Source of the DNA: Candidatus Yanofskybacteria bacterium RIFCSPHIGHO2_01_FULL_39_8b
GTDB lineage: Bacteria; Patescibacteriota; Minisyncoccia; 2-02-FULL-40-12; GWA2-44-9
Assembly: GCA_001794015.1 (NCBI GenBank)
Contig: MGIZ01000014.1
Span: 1-9,618, forward strand
DNA length: 9,618 bases
Reading direction: 5' to 3'
Position 1 is the stretch's first letter, and each line of letters begins with the position of its first letter. Under the pieces are notes generated by a model. The model made no database searches. It saw nothing but the letters and a program-made list of their open reading frames with translations, and had not been told where the DNA came from. The translations under genes were made by a program, and so were the position numbers. Shown piece after piece: positions 1-5,498 of this stretch.

Positions 1-229
1 CTTTTTGGTAAGCCTGAAGAACTTCGCCGGGGGTATGGATAACAATACACGGCGACCACATGCTCAAATCAGCTCGGTTGGCGGTTGGTTCCGTTGCATC
101 ACTTCCACTTCCACTTTCAATCAACGATGGCATTGTCGGACTAAAGCCCCCGCTATCCTTGCCGCAACCGGCAAAAAAGATAACAAAAGACGCTAAAATT
201 ACCGAAATAGCGCTCTTTCTCGCTTCCAT
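1..229 (-). CDS. Putative lipoprotein, N-terminal part (runs off left edge)
   Basis: An open frame of 76 codons starts with ATG at 229 and is still open at base 1, so the C-terminus is outside the window. The first 21 residues form a classic lipoprotein signal: charged MEARK start, hydrophobic core (residues 7-19), then lipobox FAGC with the lipidated cysteine at residue 22. After it comes a Gly/Ser-rich linker (GKDSGG, ESGSGSD) typical of a tether from membrane to folded domain; the folded part begins near residue 55. It would be exported, cleaved by signal peptidase II and anchored in the membrane. Function is not recognisable. The start is well supported by a strong Shine-Dalgarno AAAGGAG 10 bases upstream and a promoter at 305-333, so it is probably transcribed independently of glyQS. 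Confidence 0.8.
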   Translation of the reverse strand, partial: MEARKSAISVILASFVIFFAGCGKDSGGFSPTMPSLIESGSGSDATEPTANRADLSMWSPCIVIHTPGEVLQAYQK

Positions 230-298
230 GATTATGCCTCTCCTTTGTCAAGGTTCATCAAGCAGGACCCAGATCAGGGTCTCCGCTAACCTCAATCT
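230..298 (-). other. Predicted 5' leader of the lipoprotein gene with a small hairpin
   Basis: From the predicted transcription start near 298 to the ATG there are about 68 bases. A short inverted repeat GACCC...GGGTC (266-270 / 277-281, six-base loop) sits in the middle. The stem has only five pairs, so it may be incidental; there is no recognisable riboswitch. The rest of the glyQS-lipoprotein gap holds the promoter only. Confidence 0.35.
237..246 (-). promoter_or_regulatory. Strong ribosome binding site of the lipoprotein gene
   Basis: Reading leftward, AAAGGAGAGG lies at 246-237, with the AAGGAG core ending 10 bases before the ATG at 229. It fixes the start of the partial lipoprotein. 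It is notable because no other gene in the window has a comparable site. Confidence 0.75.
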
Positions 299-304
299 GG
301 CTAT

Positions 305-333
305 ATAATAAAATAAAAATAAGAATTAGTCAA
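305..333 (-). promoter_or_regulatory. Sigma70-type promoter for the lipoprotein gene
   Basis: On the minus strand TTGACT (333-328) is followed after exactly 17 bases by TATTAT (310-305), both close to consensus. The -35 box overlaps the last codons and TAA stop of glyQS. The AT-rich spacer and the downstream gene with a strong ribosome site support it. Predicted start is near 298. Confidence 0.65.
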
Positions 334-1669
334 GATAGCTGGTGTTTAAGGTCGGGGCTATCTCTTTCTCGTCCACTCTTTTCTGCTCGGTCGTATCTCT
401 GTCCCTTATCGTTACCGTCCCGTCTTCAAGAGTTTGATAATCAATGGTGATGCAGGCTGGCGTACCTATTTCATCTTGCGAGTAATAACGCTTGCCGATA
501 TTGCCCCTGTCATCCCAAGCAACATTTAAGCCTGTCGTTTTTAAATTTTTAAATATTTCCCGCGCTTTTTCAACCAGTTGAGGCTTGTTTGCCAACAATG
601 GAAATACGGCGGCCTTATATGACGCTAATTTGGGATGGAGTTTTAAAACCACCCTTGTCGTTTGTCGTTGGTCATTGGTCATTAGTTCTTCACTATAAGC
701 GTCGAGCAGAAAGAATAATAATGCCCTGTCGACTCCTCCCGATGTTTCTATAATATGCGGCATATATTTTTCATTGGTTTCCGGATCTAAATAGCTCATG
801 TCCTGGCCAGAAAACTTTGCATGCCTTGATAAATCCCAATCTCCCCTATCATGTATTCCCTCGCATTCTTTCCAGCCAAACGGCGTCTGGTATTCAATAT
901 CCCAAGCATCGCGGGCATAATGGGCTTTCTCGTCAGATTCGTGCTGTCTGAATCTTAATTTATTTTTATCCATGCCCAGCGATAAATACCAATTCATCCT
1001 TTTTTCTTTAAAATATTCGAACCATTTTTCAGCTTCCTTGCGGTCAGACTTGATATACCACTGGAGTTCCATCTGCTCAAATTCCCTTGACCGATAAGTA
1101 AAATTGCCGGGCGTAATTTCATTTCTAAAAGCTTTGCCGATCTGGGCAATGCCAAATGGAATTTTTACTCTTATTGAGTCAAGCACATTTTTAAAATTTA
1201 CATGGACGCCTTGAGTTATTTCGCCCCTTAAGTAAACAGTGGATTTTTCGCCTTCAACAACACCGAGCTTGGCTTCAACCAACAAATTAAATTTCTTGGG
1301 TTCAGTCCATTCTGTTTTTTGCTCTTTATGGGTTCCTTCATGAGTTTTTATTTCTTCCTCCTGATCAGCCCTGATTCTAGAATGGCAAATTTTGCACTCA
1401 ACAAGAGGATCGGTAAAAGATTCGGTATGTCCGGACGCTTCCCAAACTCTAGAATTCATCATGATAGCCGCTTGAATACCGACTACGTTTTCCTGGTTTC
1501 GAACCATTTCCTGCCACCAAGCCTGCTTTAAATTAAATTTCAGTTCGGAGCCGAGGGGTCCGTAATCCCAGGTTCCGCGAAGCCCGCCATAAATCTCCGA
1601 GCCGGGGAAAATAAAACCCCGGCGTTTGCAAAGGCTAACAACTTTATCGAGTAAATCTGACTGTTGCAT
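326..1669 (-). CDS. glyQS: Glycine--tRNA ligase, single-chain class II (GlyRS)
   Basis: Charges tRNA-Gly with glycine in the cytoplasm. The 447 residues match the single-chain alpha2 GlyRS, not the two-subunit GlyQ/GlyS type. The N-terminus has the family pattern (GFIFPGSEIYGG at 18-29, WDYGPLG at 34-40). Class II motif 2 is at 181-205 (FRNE...Y), motif 3 is ETSGGVDRALL (308-318), and the C-terminal anticodon-binding domain runs from about 340 (LHPKLAS, KRYYSQDEIGTPACITID). A single CxxC (C92, C95) opens the insertion domain, but the second cysteine pair of many relatives is absent; H110 and H114 lie where it would be. Residues 329-338 (LMTNDQRQTT) are an in-frame heptamer tract just before the anticodon-binding domain. 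The ATG at 1669 gives a normal N-terminus but has no Shine-Dalgarno; upstream is TTTAAATATTTAAA. It is the last gene of the recO operon. Confidence 0.95.
   Translation of the reverse strand: MQQSDLLDKVVSLCKRRGFIFPGSEIYGGLRGTWDYGPLGSELKFNLKQAWWQEMVRNQENVVGIQAAIMMNSRVWEASGHTESFTDPLVECKICHSRIRADQEEEIKTHEGTHKEQKTEWTEPKKFNLLVEAKLGVVEGEKSTVYLRGEITQGVHVNFKNVLDSIRVKIPFGIAQIGKAFRNEITPGNFTYRSREFEQMELQWYIKSDRKEAEKWFEYFKEKRMNWYLSLGMDKNKLRFRQHESDEKAHYARDAWDIEYQTPFGWKECEGIHDRGDWDLSRHAKFSGQDMSYLDPETNEKYMPHIIETSGGVDRALLFFLLDAYSEELMTNDQRQTTRVVLKLHPKLASYKAAVFPLLANKPQLVEKAREIFKNLKTTGLNVAWDDRGNIGKRYYSQDEIGTPACITIDYQTLEDGTVTIRDRDTTEQKRVDEKEIAPTLNTSYLD
657..691. repeat. Heptamer tract GTCRTTN inside glyQS
   Basis: Four consecutive seven-base units of the form GTC(G/A)TT(T/G/A) cover 657-684, followed by a degenerate fifth unit to 691. 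The tract is translated as GlyRS residues 329-338, between motif 3 and the anticodon-binding domain, where relatives have a short link. It is the same unit family as the tract at 6107-6137 in ileS. Confidence 0.8.
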
Positions 1670-1682
1670 ATTTAAATATTTA

Positions 1683-1721
1683 AACAGTCCAATAAAAAAC
1701 TCCGGTTTTTATTGGACTGTT
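1683..1721. repeat. Long inverted repeat between the surface-protein gene and glyQS
   Basis: AACAGTCCAATAAAAA on the left pairs with its complement TTTTTATTGGACTGTT on the right, about 16 pairs with a tight loop around CTCCGG and one unpaired A. It overlaps the stop of the surface-protein gene (1711-1709) and ends 14 bases before the glyQS ATG. As RNA it would form a strong hairpin just upstream of glyQS. It lacks a U-run after the stem, so it is not a standard terminator; it could be an attenuating or processing hairpin, or a relic palindrome of a mobile element. The arm TATTGGACTG resembles TATTGGTCTG at the transposase-linked palindrome at 4108-4152. Confidence 0.6.
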
Positions 1722-3430
1722 CCCTCCCTTGACCTGTCGGCCAAATCGTTAGAACTGATTCCGTTCCGGTTTATAATAATCTCCTGTTTGGTAAAACTGT
1801 CAACACCGGTAAATTGGACGCTATCCAGCAACTGAACGGCATTGCCTTTTTGTTGGATTGTCGGCTTAAATTTTATTCTAAACCGGCCCTCATATTTATC
1901 GGTAAAAATTCCCGCTCCATAAGACAACTTAGGCAAACTCCAGGTTACTTGAAAAGAATTGGGATTAAAGACGGGAAAGGGCAAATCATTATTAGTCCAA
2001 GTCATATCCGCCCATTCAACTCCAGACGGCAGTTTCGTTATTATTTTGACATTTTCCACGTCATTGCCGGGATTCGTTAATTGCCAATGAACGGTAAAAA
2101 ACGTTTCCTCGCCGACTCTCATCGGCAAGGGTCCGGAAGAACCAAAATTTGAATCGTCATAATAAACAGACTGGTTAAGGGCCGGCTGGGTAGTTATTCT
2201 GGTTACCAGGCTTGATGAAACATAAGCCTCGTTATCGTCATAACCCGTCGGCACATTTGGCGTACCGAATCTGGCCGATATTTTAACAAATTTATCCTGG
2301 GAAGAACCGGGAATAGCCGAAGGAAAAGAAGATTTTATCGGAAGGCTGAAATTGATTTTACCGCTTGTGCCGGGAGTAAAATTGCCGAAATTGGAGATAA
2401 CGCTTGGATTCCAGGTTAGAGTCTTGTTTGAATCGTCAAAAGATCCGCCCTTGGTATCCAGCGACGAAAAATCAAAAGTATCTCCCTCCAGTTTGACAAT
2501 CAAACTCATGCCGAAAAAATTAACATTTGAATTGTTTGAATAACGAATCGTATAATTAAGCCGATCGCCCAAAGAAGCCGAATAATCTGGGGTATTATTA
2601 ACAGATAATTCCAATCCTAAAACTGAATTTAATATCATTGTCGCCACCGACGCCTTCTGATAATCCACGTATTCATCGCTTATCTTTCTTTTTAATGTAA
2701 CCGATATGATTTTGCTTTCGCCTTCTTTTCCGTTCAGAACGCCGCCGATGCTTATTCTTCCTCCGCCGCCCTTCTTGATGGATTTAATATTCCAGCTATT
2801 ATTTTTACCGTCCGGTTGAGAGCTGAATTCACGAGGAATAAAACCGTCGGGATAATCAAACTCCAATATTAAATCGGAAAAACTTTCATCGGTTGTGTTC
2901 CTGTAATCAAGAATATACTCGATTCCGGCGCCGGGAACGGCATTGGGCGGAGCCACCAAAGTGAGGACAATCGGAGCGTTAACTATAGTTGTCGACAAAG
3001 ATGCGTTTTTCTCAAAATTGGAATTTAAACTCCCGGCTTTAAAAGAAAAATTTGCCTTGGCAACTCTTATGCTGCCCTTCTCGCCTATCAGAAAAGCGGA
3101 AAACTGTTTCTCGCCTTTTTCGCCAGGAACCAATTGTTCAAGAGTAAAATCTTTGCTGTAATCTTCAATTATTTTACCGTCTATTAAAACGGCCGCCCCT
3201 TCGGGGTAAAAAAACACAAAGTCAATGTCGTGGAGAACACTTCGGGTATCATTGGCATATTTCAGCGTATAAACAACCTCTTCCCCCGATGTCGCTTGAG
3301 TGGGTCCTTTTATTTCAAACACCACATTGCCCTCTTTAAAAGAAGGGGTATTAAACCAAAAAGAAGATATCGCTACGATAAGAAGGATGAGAGCTAATAA
3401 AACAAGGTATTTGAGTATCTTGTGACTCAT
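1709..3430 (-). CDS. Membrane-anchored surface protein with about four Ig-like/DUF11-type beta domains
   Basis: 573 residues. Residues 8-26 form one uncleaved-looking hydrophobic anchor (KYLVLLALILLIVAISSFWF, no lipobox), leaving the rest outside the membrane. The exterior reads as about four tandem beta-sandwich domains (roughly 38-150, 153-270, 272-412, 413-555). Each carries the DUF11/CARDB-like signature of a strand with YxLxYxN (VYTLKYAN 53-60, EYILDYRN 171-178, NYTIRYSN 292-299, TVHWQLTN 446-453) followed by a P-x-G turn (YPEG, YPDG, LPSG). Asparagine- and serine-rich loops and no enzymatic motif suggest a structural or adhesive cell-surface role. No C-terminal anchor is seen. The ATG at 3430 lies four bases after the recO stop, so it is probably co-transcribed with recO and glyQS despite an unrelated job. 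Exact function unknown. Confidence 0.75.
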   Translation of the reverse strand: MSHKILKYLVLLALILLIVAISSFWFNTPSFKEGNVVFEIKGPTQATSGEEVVYTLKYANDTRSVLHDIDFVFFYPEGAAVLIDGKIIEDYSKDFTLEQLVPGEKGEKQFSAFLIGEKGSIRVAKANFSFKAGSLNSNFEKNASLSTTIVNAPIVLTLVAPPNAVPGAGIEYILDYRNTTDESFSDLILEFDYPDGFIPREFSSQPDGKNNSWNIKSIKKGGGGRISIGGVLNGKEGESKIISVTLKRKISDEYVDYQKASVATMILNSVLGLELSVNNTPDYSASLGDRLNYTIRYSNNSNVNFFGMSLIVKLEGDTFDFSSLDTKGGSFDDSNKTLTWNPSVISNFGNFTPGTSGKINFSLPIKSSFPSAIPGSSQDKFVKISARFGTPNVPTGYDDNEAYVSSSLVTRITTQPALNQSVYYDDSNFGSSGPLPMRVGEETFFTVHWQLTNPGNDVENVKIITKLPSGVEWADMTWTNNDLPFPVFNPNSFQVTWSLPKLSYGAGIFTDKYEGRFRIKFKPTIQQKGNAVQLLDSVQFTGVDSFTKQEIIINRNGISSNDLADRSREGTVQ

Positions 3431-3434
3431 TGTT

Positions 3435-4109
3435 TTATCTTATCACAAAATCTAGAAAATTTAACGAGTAAAGTTTCTTTTCGGCTAAGCTCTCAAACAG
3501 GGCCCCTATAACTTCAGGGCTCTGCCAAACGCCGCCCTTAAGCACTATCCCCTGTCTTCCACCCAGAAAACAGTCCTGACAAATAGCTCCCTTGGTCTCA
3601 ATACTATAAGCAACAAGCTTTCCCCCCGTTAGAGCTGAACAGAACGAACAATCATTTAAATTGAAGGTGTAACCTAAAATATTAAGAAATTCCATTTGCT
3701 TGGATTTTAAAAATTCTTTCGGGTCGTCCGAGTCGGAATCAAGTTCTACTAAAAGACTGGATAAAAAATCCCATAATCTTTTGTCTTTTTGATATTCGAA
3801 AAATAACTTATCGATTGTCTCGGCGAAAAAATATGCCACTGCCACATGATTTAAATTGCTTTTTAAATTTGAACAAACCGCTTCCGCTTGAGCTCCGGTA
3901 ATTATTGGCATCCGCCAGCTGGCGGACCCAGCCACCAATTCAAAATCAACCAAGTTAAAAATATCCAAGTGCATCGCCTGAATTGAGCTCGGTTTCAAAA
4001 CACTCTTCGCAATCGCGGTTATCTTCCCGAATTCTTCAGTATAACAAATTACCAACTGATCATATTCATTGATATTCTGTTTTTTTAGGATAATTGCCCT
4101 GGTTTTCAT
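3435..4109 (-). CDS. recO: DNA repair protein RecO
   Basis: RecO helps RecR load RecA onto single-stranded DNA coated by SSB during recombinational repair. The 224 residues match family length. The N-terminal OB-fold begins MKTRAIILKKQNINEYDQL and contains GKITAIAKSV (28-37); a helical region follows; a four-cysteine zinc site is formed by C154, C157, C177 and C180 (CSFC, CQDC). ITGAQ (70-74) matches the conserved segment after the OB-fold. Just before it, residues 62-67 (SASWRM) are encoded by a perfect 16-bp palindrome that looks inserted. The ATG at 4109 has no Shine-Dalgarno, and its A and T are the last two bases of the 45-bp palindrome at 4108-4152. The next downstream ATG (codon 46) would delete much of the OB-fold, so this start is likely right. 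First gene of a recO-surface protein-glyQS cluster. Confidence 0.92.
   Translation of the reverse strand: MKTRAIILKKQNINEYDQLVICYTEEFGKITAIAKSVLKPSSIQAMHLDIFNLVDFELVAGSASWRMPIITGAQAEAVCSNLKSNLNHVAVAYFFAETIDKLFFEYQKDKRLWDFLSSLLVELDSDSDDPKEFLKSKQMEFLNILGYTFNLNDCSFCSALTGGKLVAYSIETKGAICQDCFLGGRQGIVLKGGVWQSPEVIGALFESLAEKKLYSLNFLDFVIR
3911..3926. repeat. Perfect 16-bp palindrome inside recO
   Basis: TCCGCCAGCTGGCGGA equals its own reverse complement and is far richer in G+C than the gene around it. It encodes residues 62-67 of RecO at a loop between the OB-fold and the helical domain. Its ends (TCCGCCA, TGGCGG) recur in the GC-rich 30-base block at 5903-5932 in ileS, suggesting one dispersed repeat family. 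Confidence 0.75.
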
Positions 4110-4152
4110 TATATTGGTCTGACCGCTATAATAGCGGTCAGACCAATATAAT
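4108..4152. repeat. Perfect 45-bp palindrome at the recO-proximal end of the transposase element
   Basis: Arms 4108-4129 and 4131-4152 are 22 bases each and perfectly complementary around one central A. The core GGTCTGACC (4116-4124) followed two bases later by TATAATA matches the repeat at the other end of the transposase gene (4860-4877). The palindrome begins two bases beyond the transposase stop and includes the AT of the recO ATG, so as RNA the recO start would sit at the base of a very stable hairpin. Confidence 0.9.
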
Positions 4153-4154
4153 AA

Positions 4155-4841
4155 TTATTCAAACTCTGAATGTATCCATTTGCCTCCTAAAATTACATCC
4201 CTTGAGTAAGATTTAAATTTATCAGGTGTGTTAAAAATTTCTCCGAGAAGTCCTTTGGCAATAATGGACGAACGATCTCGAGTGCCAGCATAATCACCGA
4301 AACTAGAAAAAGGATAATTAGCCGCCCATCTCCATGCATCATCAAAATTATTCTGAGCACCCTTTAGTCCCCTTTTGGGATAAAGCTCAAAAACATTTTT
4401 TACCATTATATATATCGAAACATAACTTATATACTCATCTGTCGTAACAGTTTTTGATTTATACGCCCCCTGAAACAAACTTCCTTTTTCATTATATTTA
4501 CGGTTTGCGTGTTCAGTCATACTTTGACCGACTTTCTTCATAAATAAGGAAACGCCACCATTTTTTATCTCTCGTAATAGCAAGTGAATATGATTTGGCA
4601 TAAGCGTATAAACTAAAATATCCACTAAAGGTTGGCGTTCTGGCCAATTGTTTGGACGATGAAATAAATTCTTATTTTTCGTAACAATCATCCAATTATT
4701 ATCAAAGTATTGATCATTCATAAAAAATAGTAGACGCAAAAAACGCCATTGATCTGACTCATCACGAACAATATCCAAACCACGTGCTCCACGTTTAAGC
4801 ACATGCAAATATGAATCAAGGCCGAATGGTTCAACTCTCAT
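4155..4841 (-). CDS. REP-associated tyrosine transposase (Y1/HUH family)
   Basis: RAYT proteins are single-strand DNA transposases related to IS200/IS605 TnpA that cut next to palindromic repeats. The 228 residues are in the usual size range. The HUH metal-binding motif is HIH (84-86) in the family block LMPNHIHLLL (80-89); KYNEKGSLFQGAYKSK (115-130) matches the conserved LFQGxYK block. Y144 in the following helix (YISYVSIYI) is the probable nucleophile by position, though the usual NP after it is KN here. The frame also runs upstream to an ATG at 4886, but that would translate the terminal repeat; the ATG at 4841 (MRVEPFG) is preferred because it gives the family N-terminus and lies downstream of the promoter. 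No Shine-Dalgarno. The gene looks intact and may be active. Confidence 0.88.
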   Translation of the reverse strand: MRVEPFGLDSYLHVLKRGARGLDIVRDESDQWRFLRLLFFMNDQYFDNNWMIVTKNKNLFHRPNNWPERQPLVDILVYTLMPNHIHLLLREIKNGGVSLFMKKVGQSMTEHANRKYNEKGSLFQGAYKSKTVTTDEYISYVSIYIMVKNVFELYPKRGLKGAQNNFDDAWRWAANYPFSSFGDYAGTRDRSSIIAKGLLGEIFNTPDKFKSYSRDVILGGKWIHSEFE

Positions 4842-4858
4842 AATTTTATAGTTTATAG

Positions 4859-4877
4859 TGGTCTGACCAGTATAATA
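4859..4877. repeat. Outer-end repeat of the transposase element
   Basis: TGGTCTGACCA (4859-4869) is an 11-base palindrome, and TATAATA follows at 4871-4877. It matches the core and box of the 45-bp palindrome at the other end, in the same orientation, and lies upstream of the transposase start. It is the likely recognition site for the HUH nuclease. Confidence 0.7.
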
Positions 4878-4897
4878 AATATACAAATAATTGACAA
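4869..4897 (-). promoter_or_regulatory. Promoter for the transposase, with -10 inside the end repeat
   Basis: On the minus strand TTGTCA (4897-4892), a 17-base spacer, then TATACT (4874-4869). The -10 box overlaps the repeat that reads TACTGGTCAGACC on this strand, so transposase or host binding there could repress its own gene. The -35 lies outside the estimated element edge. Confidence 0.55.
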
Positions 4898-4901
4898 TAG
4901 C

Positions 4902-5262
4902 TTATCCCGTCATTTTTAATAACTCTTCCAAAACAACCGGCAATTCATTCACATGTTAAATTAAGCCAACCGGCAACAAAAATTGCCCCTCCCGCTTTTT
5001 GATTATCCGGAAGCTGTTCCAAATATCTCATTACGGCCTGGCAACCGATACTATGACTGACAAAATAGATGTGGCGGTCTGATTTTTCAACAACTTCGTT
5101 TATTTTACTAACCCATTTATTAATCTTGGGCGACCAAGTGTCTGGCATCTCCGGTATATAAACTTCAAAACCCCTATTTTTTAGCTCCTTACTAAGCCAA
5201 ACTAACCATCCTTCGGTTGGATTCCCTCCCCAACCATGAATTATATAAACTCGTTTGGGCAC
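4902..5262 (-). pseudogene. RBBP9/YdeN-like serine hydrolase, internally deleted
   Basis: The readable frame (GTG at 5262 to TGA at 4945, 105 residues) is the N-terminal half of a small alpha/beta hydrolase: HGWGG (9-13) near the start, the strand FEVYIPEMPDT, and nucleophile elbow SHSIG (Ser 71), ending at the strand IFVAGWLNLT. The family is usually about 180-190 residues, and its catalytic Asp and His lie in the second half, which is missing. Just past the stop, in a different frame, bases 4952-4902 read VNELPVVLEELLKMTG, a good match to the usual C-terminal helix. So roughly 65-70 codons were lost with a frame change, leaving an inactive remnant. The GTG overlaps the upstream gene's TAG by one base. 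Chain of ileS-linked genes; the transposase follows directly. Confidence 0.8.
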
Positions 5263-5498
5263 TATAGTTTAAATAGTTTCTGGGCATTGCCTGAAAATAG
5301 TTTTTCCATCTTTGATTCATAGAAACCAAGGTTTTTTGCAAATTTTATATATTGTTCCATATGGCAAAGAGGCCAATCGGTTCCATGGAGAAGTTTATGG
5401 TCCTCACCGACAATCGCCCCTAAATTCTTCTGATAACTTTCGGAATGAATCGAATTCGGTAATTTTCCTATATGAGTATGCGAATCTATAATCATCAT
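5262..5498 (-). pseudogene. Amidohydrolase-2-type metal-dependent hydrolase, middle deleted
   Basis: 78 residues that join the two ends of a TIM-barrel amidohydrolase normally about 230-280 residues long. The start MMIIDSHTHIG contains the first metal ligands (H7, H9). Residues 22-43, ending in LLHGTDWP with the conserved Asp 41, and the tail MEKLFSGNAQKLFKL match the family C-terminus. Everything between, including the middle metal ligands, is gone, with the junction near residues 12-21. The deletion kept the frame, so a short protein could still be made, but it cannot fold as a barrel or bind the usual metal site. Its ATG overlaps the ileS TGA (ATGA), so translation would be coupled to ileS. 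It is followed by a second internally deleted hydrolase. Confidence 0.75.

Larger units (their letters stand above)
4108..4877 (-). mobile_element. REP-associated tyrosine transposase element (RAYT type)
   Basis: A single transposase gene is bounded by related repeats: the 45-bp palindrome (4108-4152) and GGTCTGACC..TATAATA (4860-4877). They lie in direct orientation, with the 9-bp core and 7-bp box identical and two differing bases between them. This fits Y1 HUH elements, which recognise subterminal hairpins and lack classical terminal inverted repeats or target duplications. The outer boundaries are therefore estimates. It lies between a decayed hydrolase gene and recO. Confidence 0.65.

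Noticed and set aside
240..253. Possible masking of the lipoprotein Shine-Dalgarno by CCTT/AAGG pairing
   Set aside because: The stem has only four pairs with a four-base loop, too weak to call regulatory.
5..308. Plus-strand open frames of 63 and 82 codons at the left edge
   Set aside because: They lie opposite the lipoprotein gene, which has a promoter, a strong ribosome site, a signal peptide and a lipobox; the plus-strand frames have none of these.
1671..1684. TTTAAATATTTAAA as an operator before glyQS
   Set aside because: It is a simple AT-rich palindrome easily found by chance in this base composition, with no second copy seen.
4842..4886. Upstream ATG at 4886 as the transposase start
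   Set aside because: It would translate the end repeat and lies upstream of the predicted -10; the ATG at 4841 gives the family N-terminus.
4934..4976. 10-bp direct repeat CAACCGGCAA (4934-4943 and 4967-4976) flanking the deletion junction in the serine hydrolase remnant
   Set aside because: Recombination between direct repeats would leave only one copy, so the two surviving copies do not explain the deletion; probably chance, as both encode native residues.
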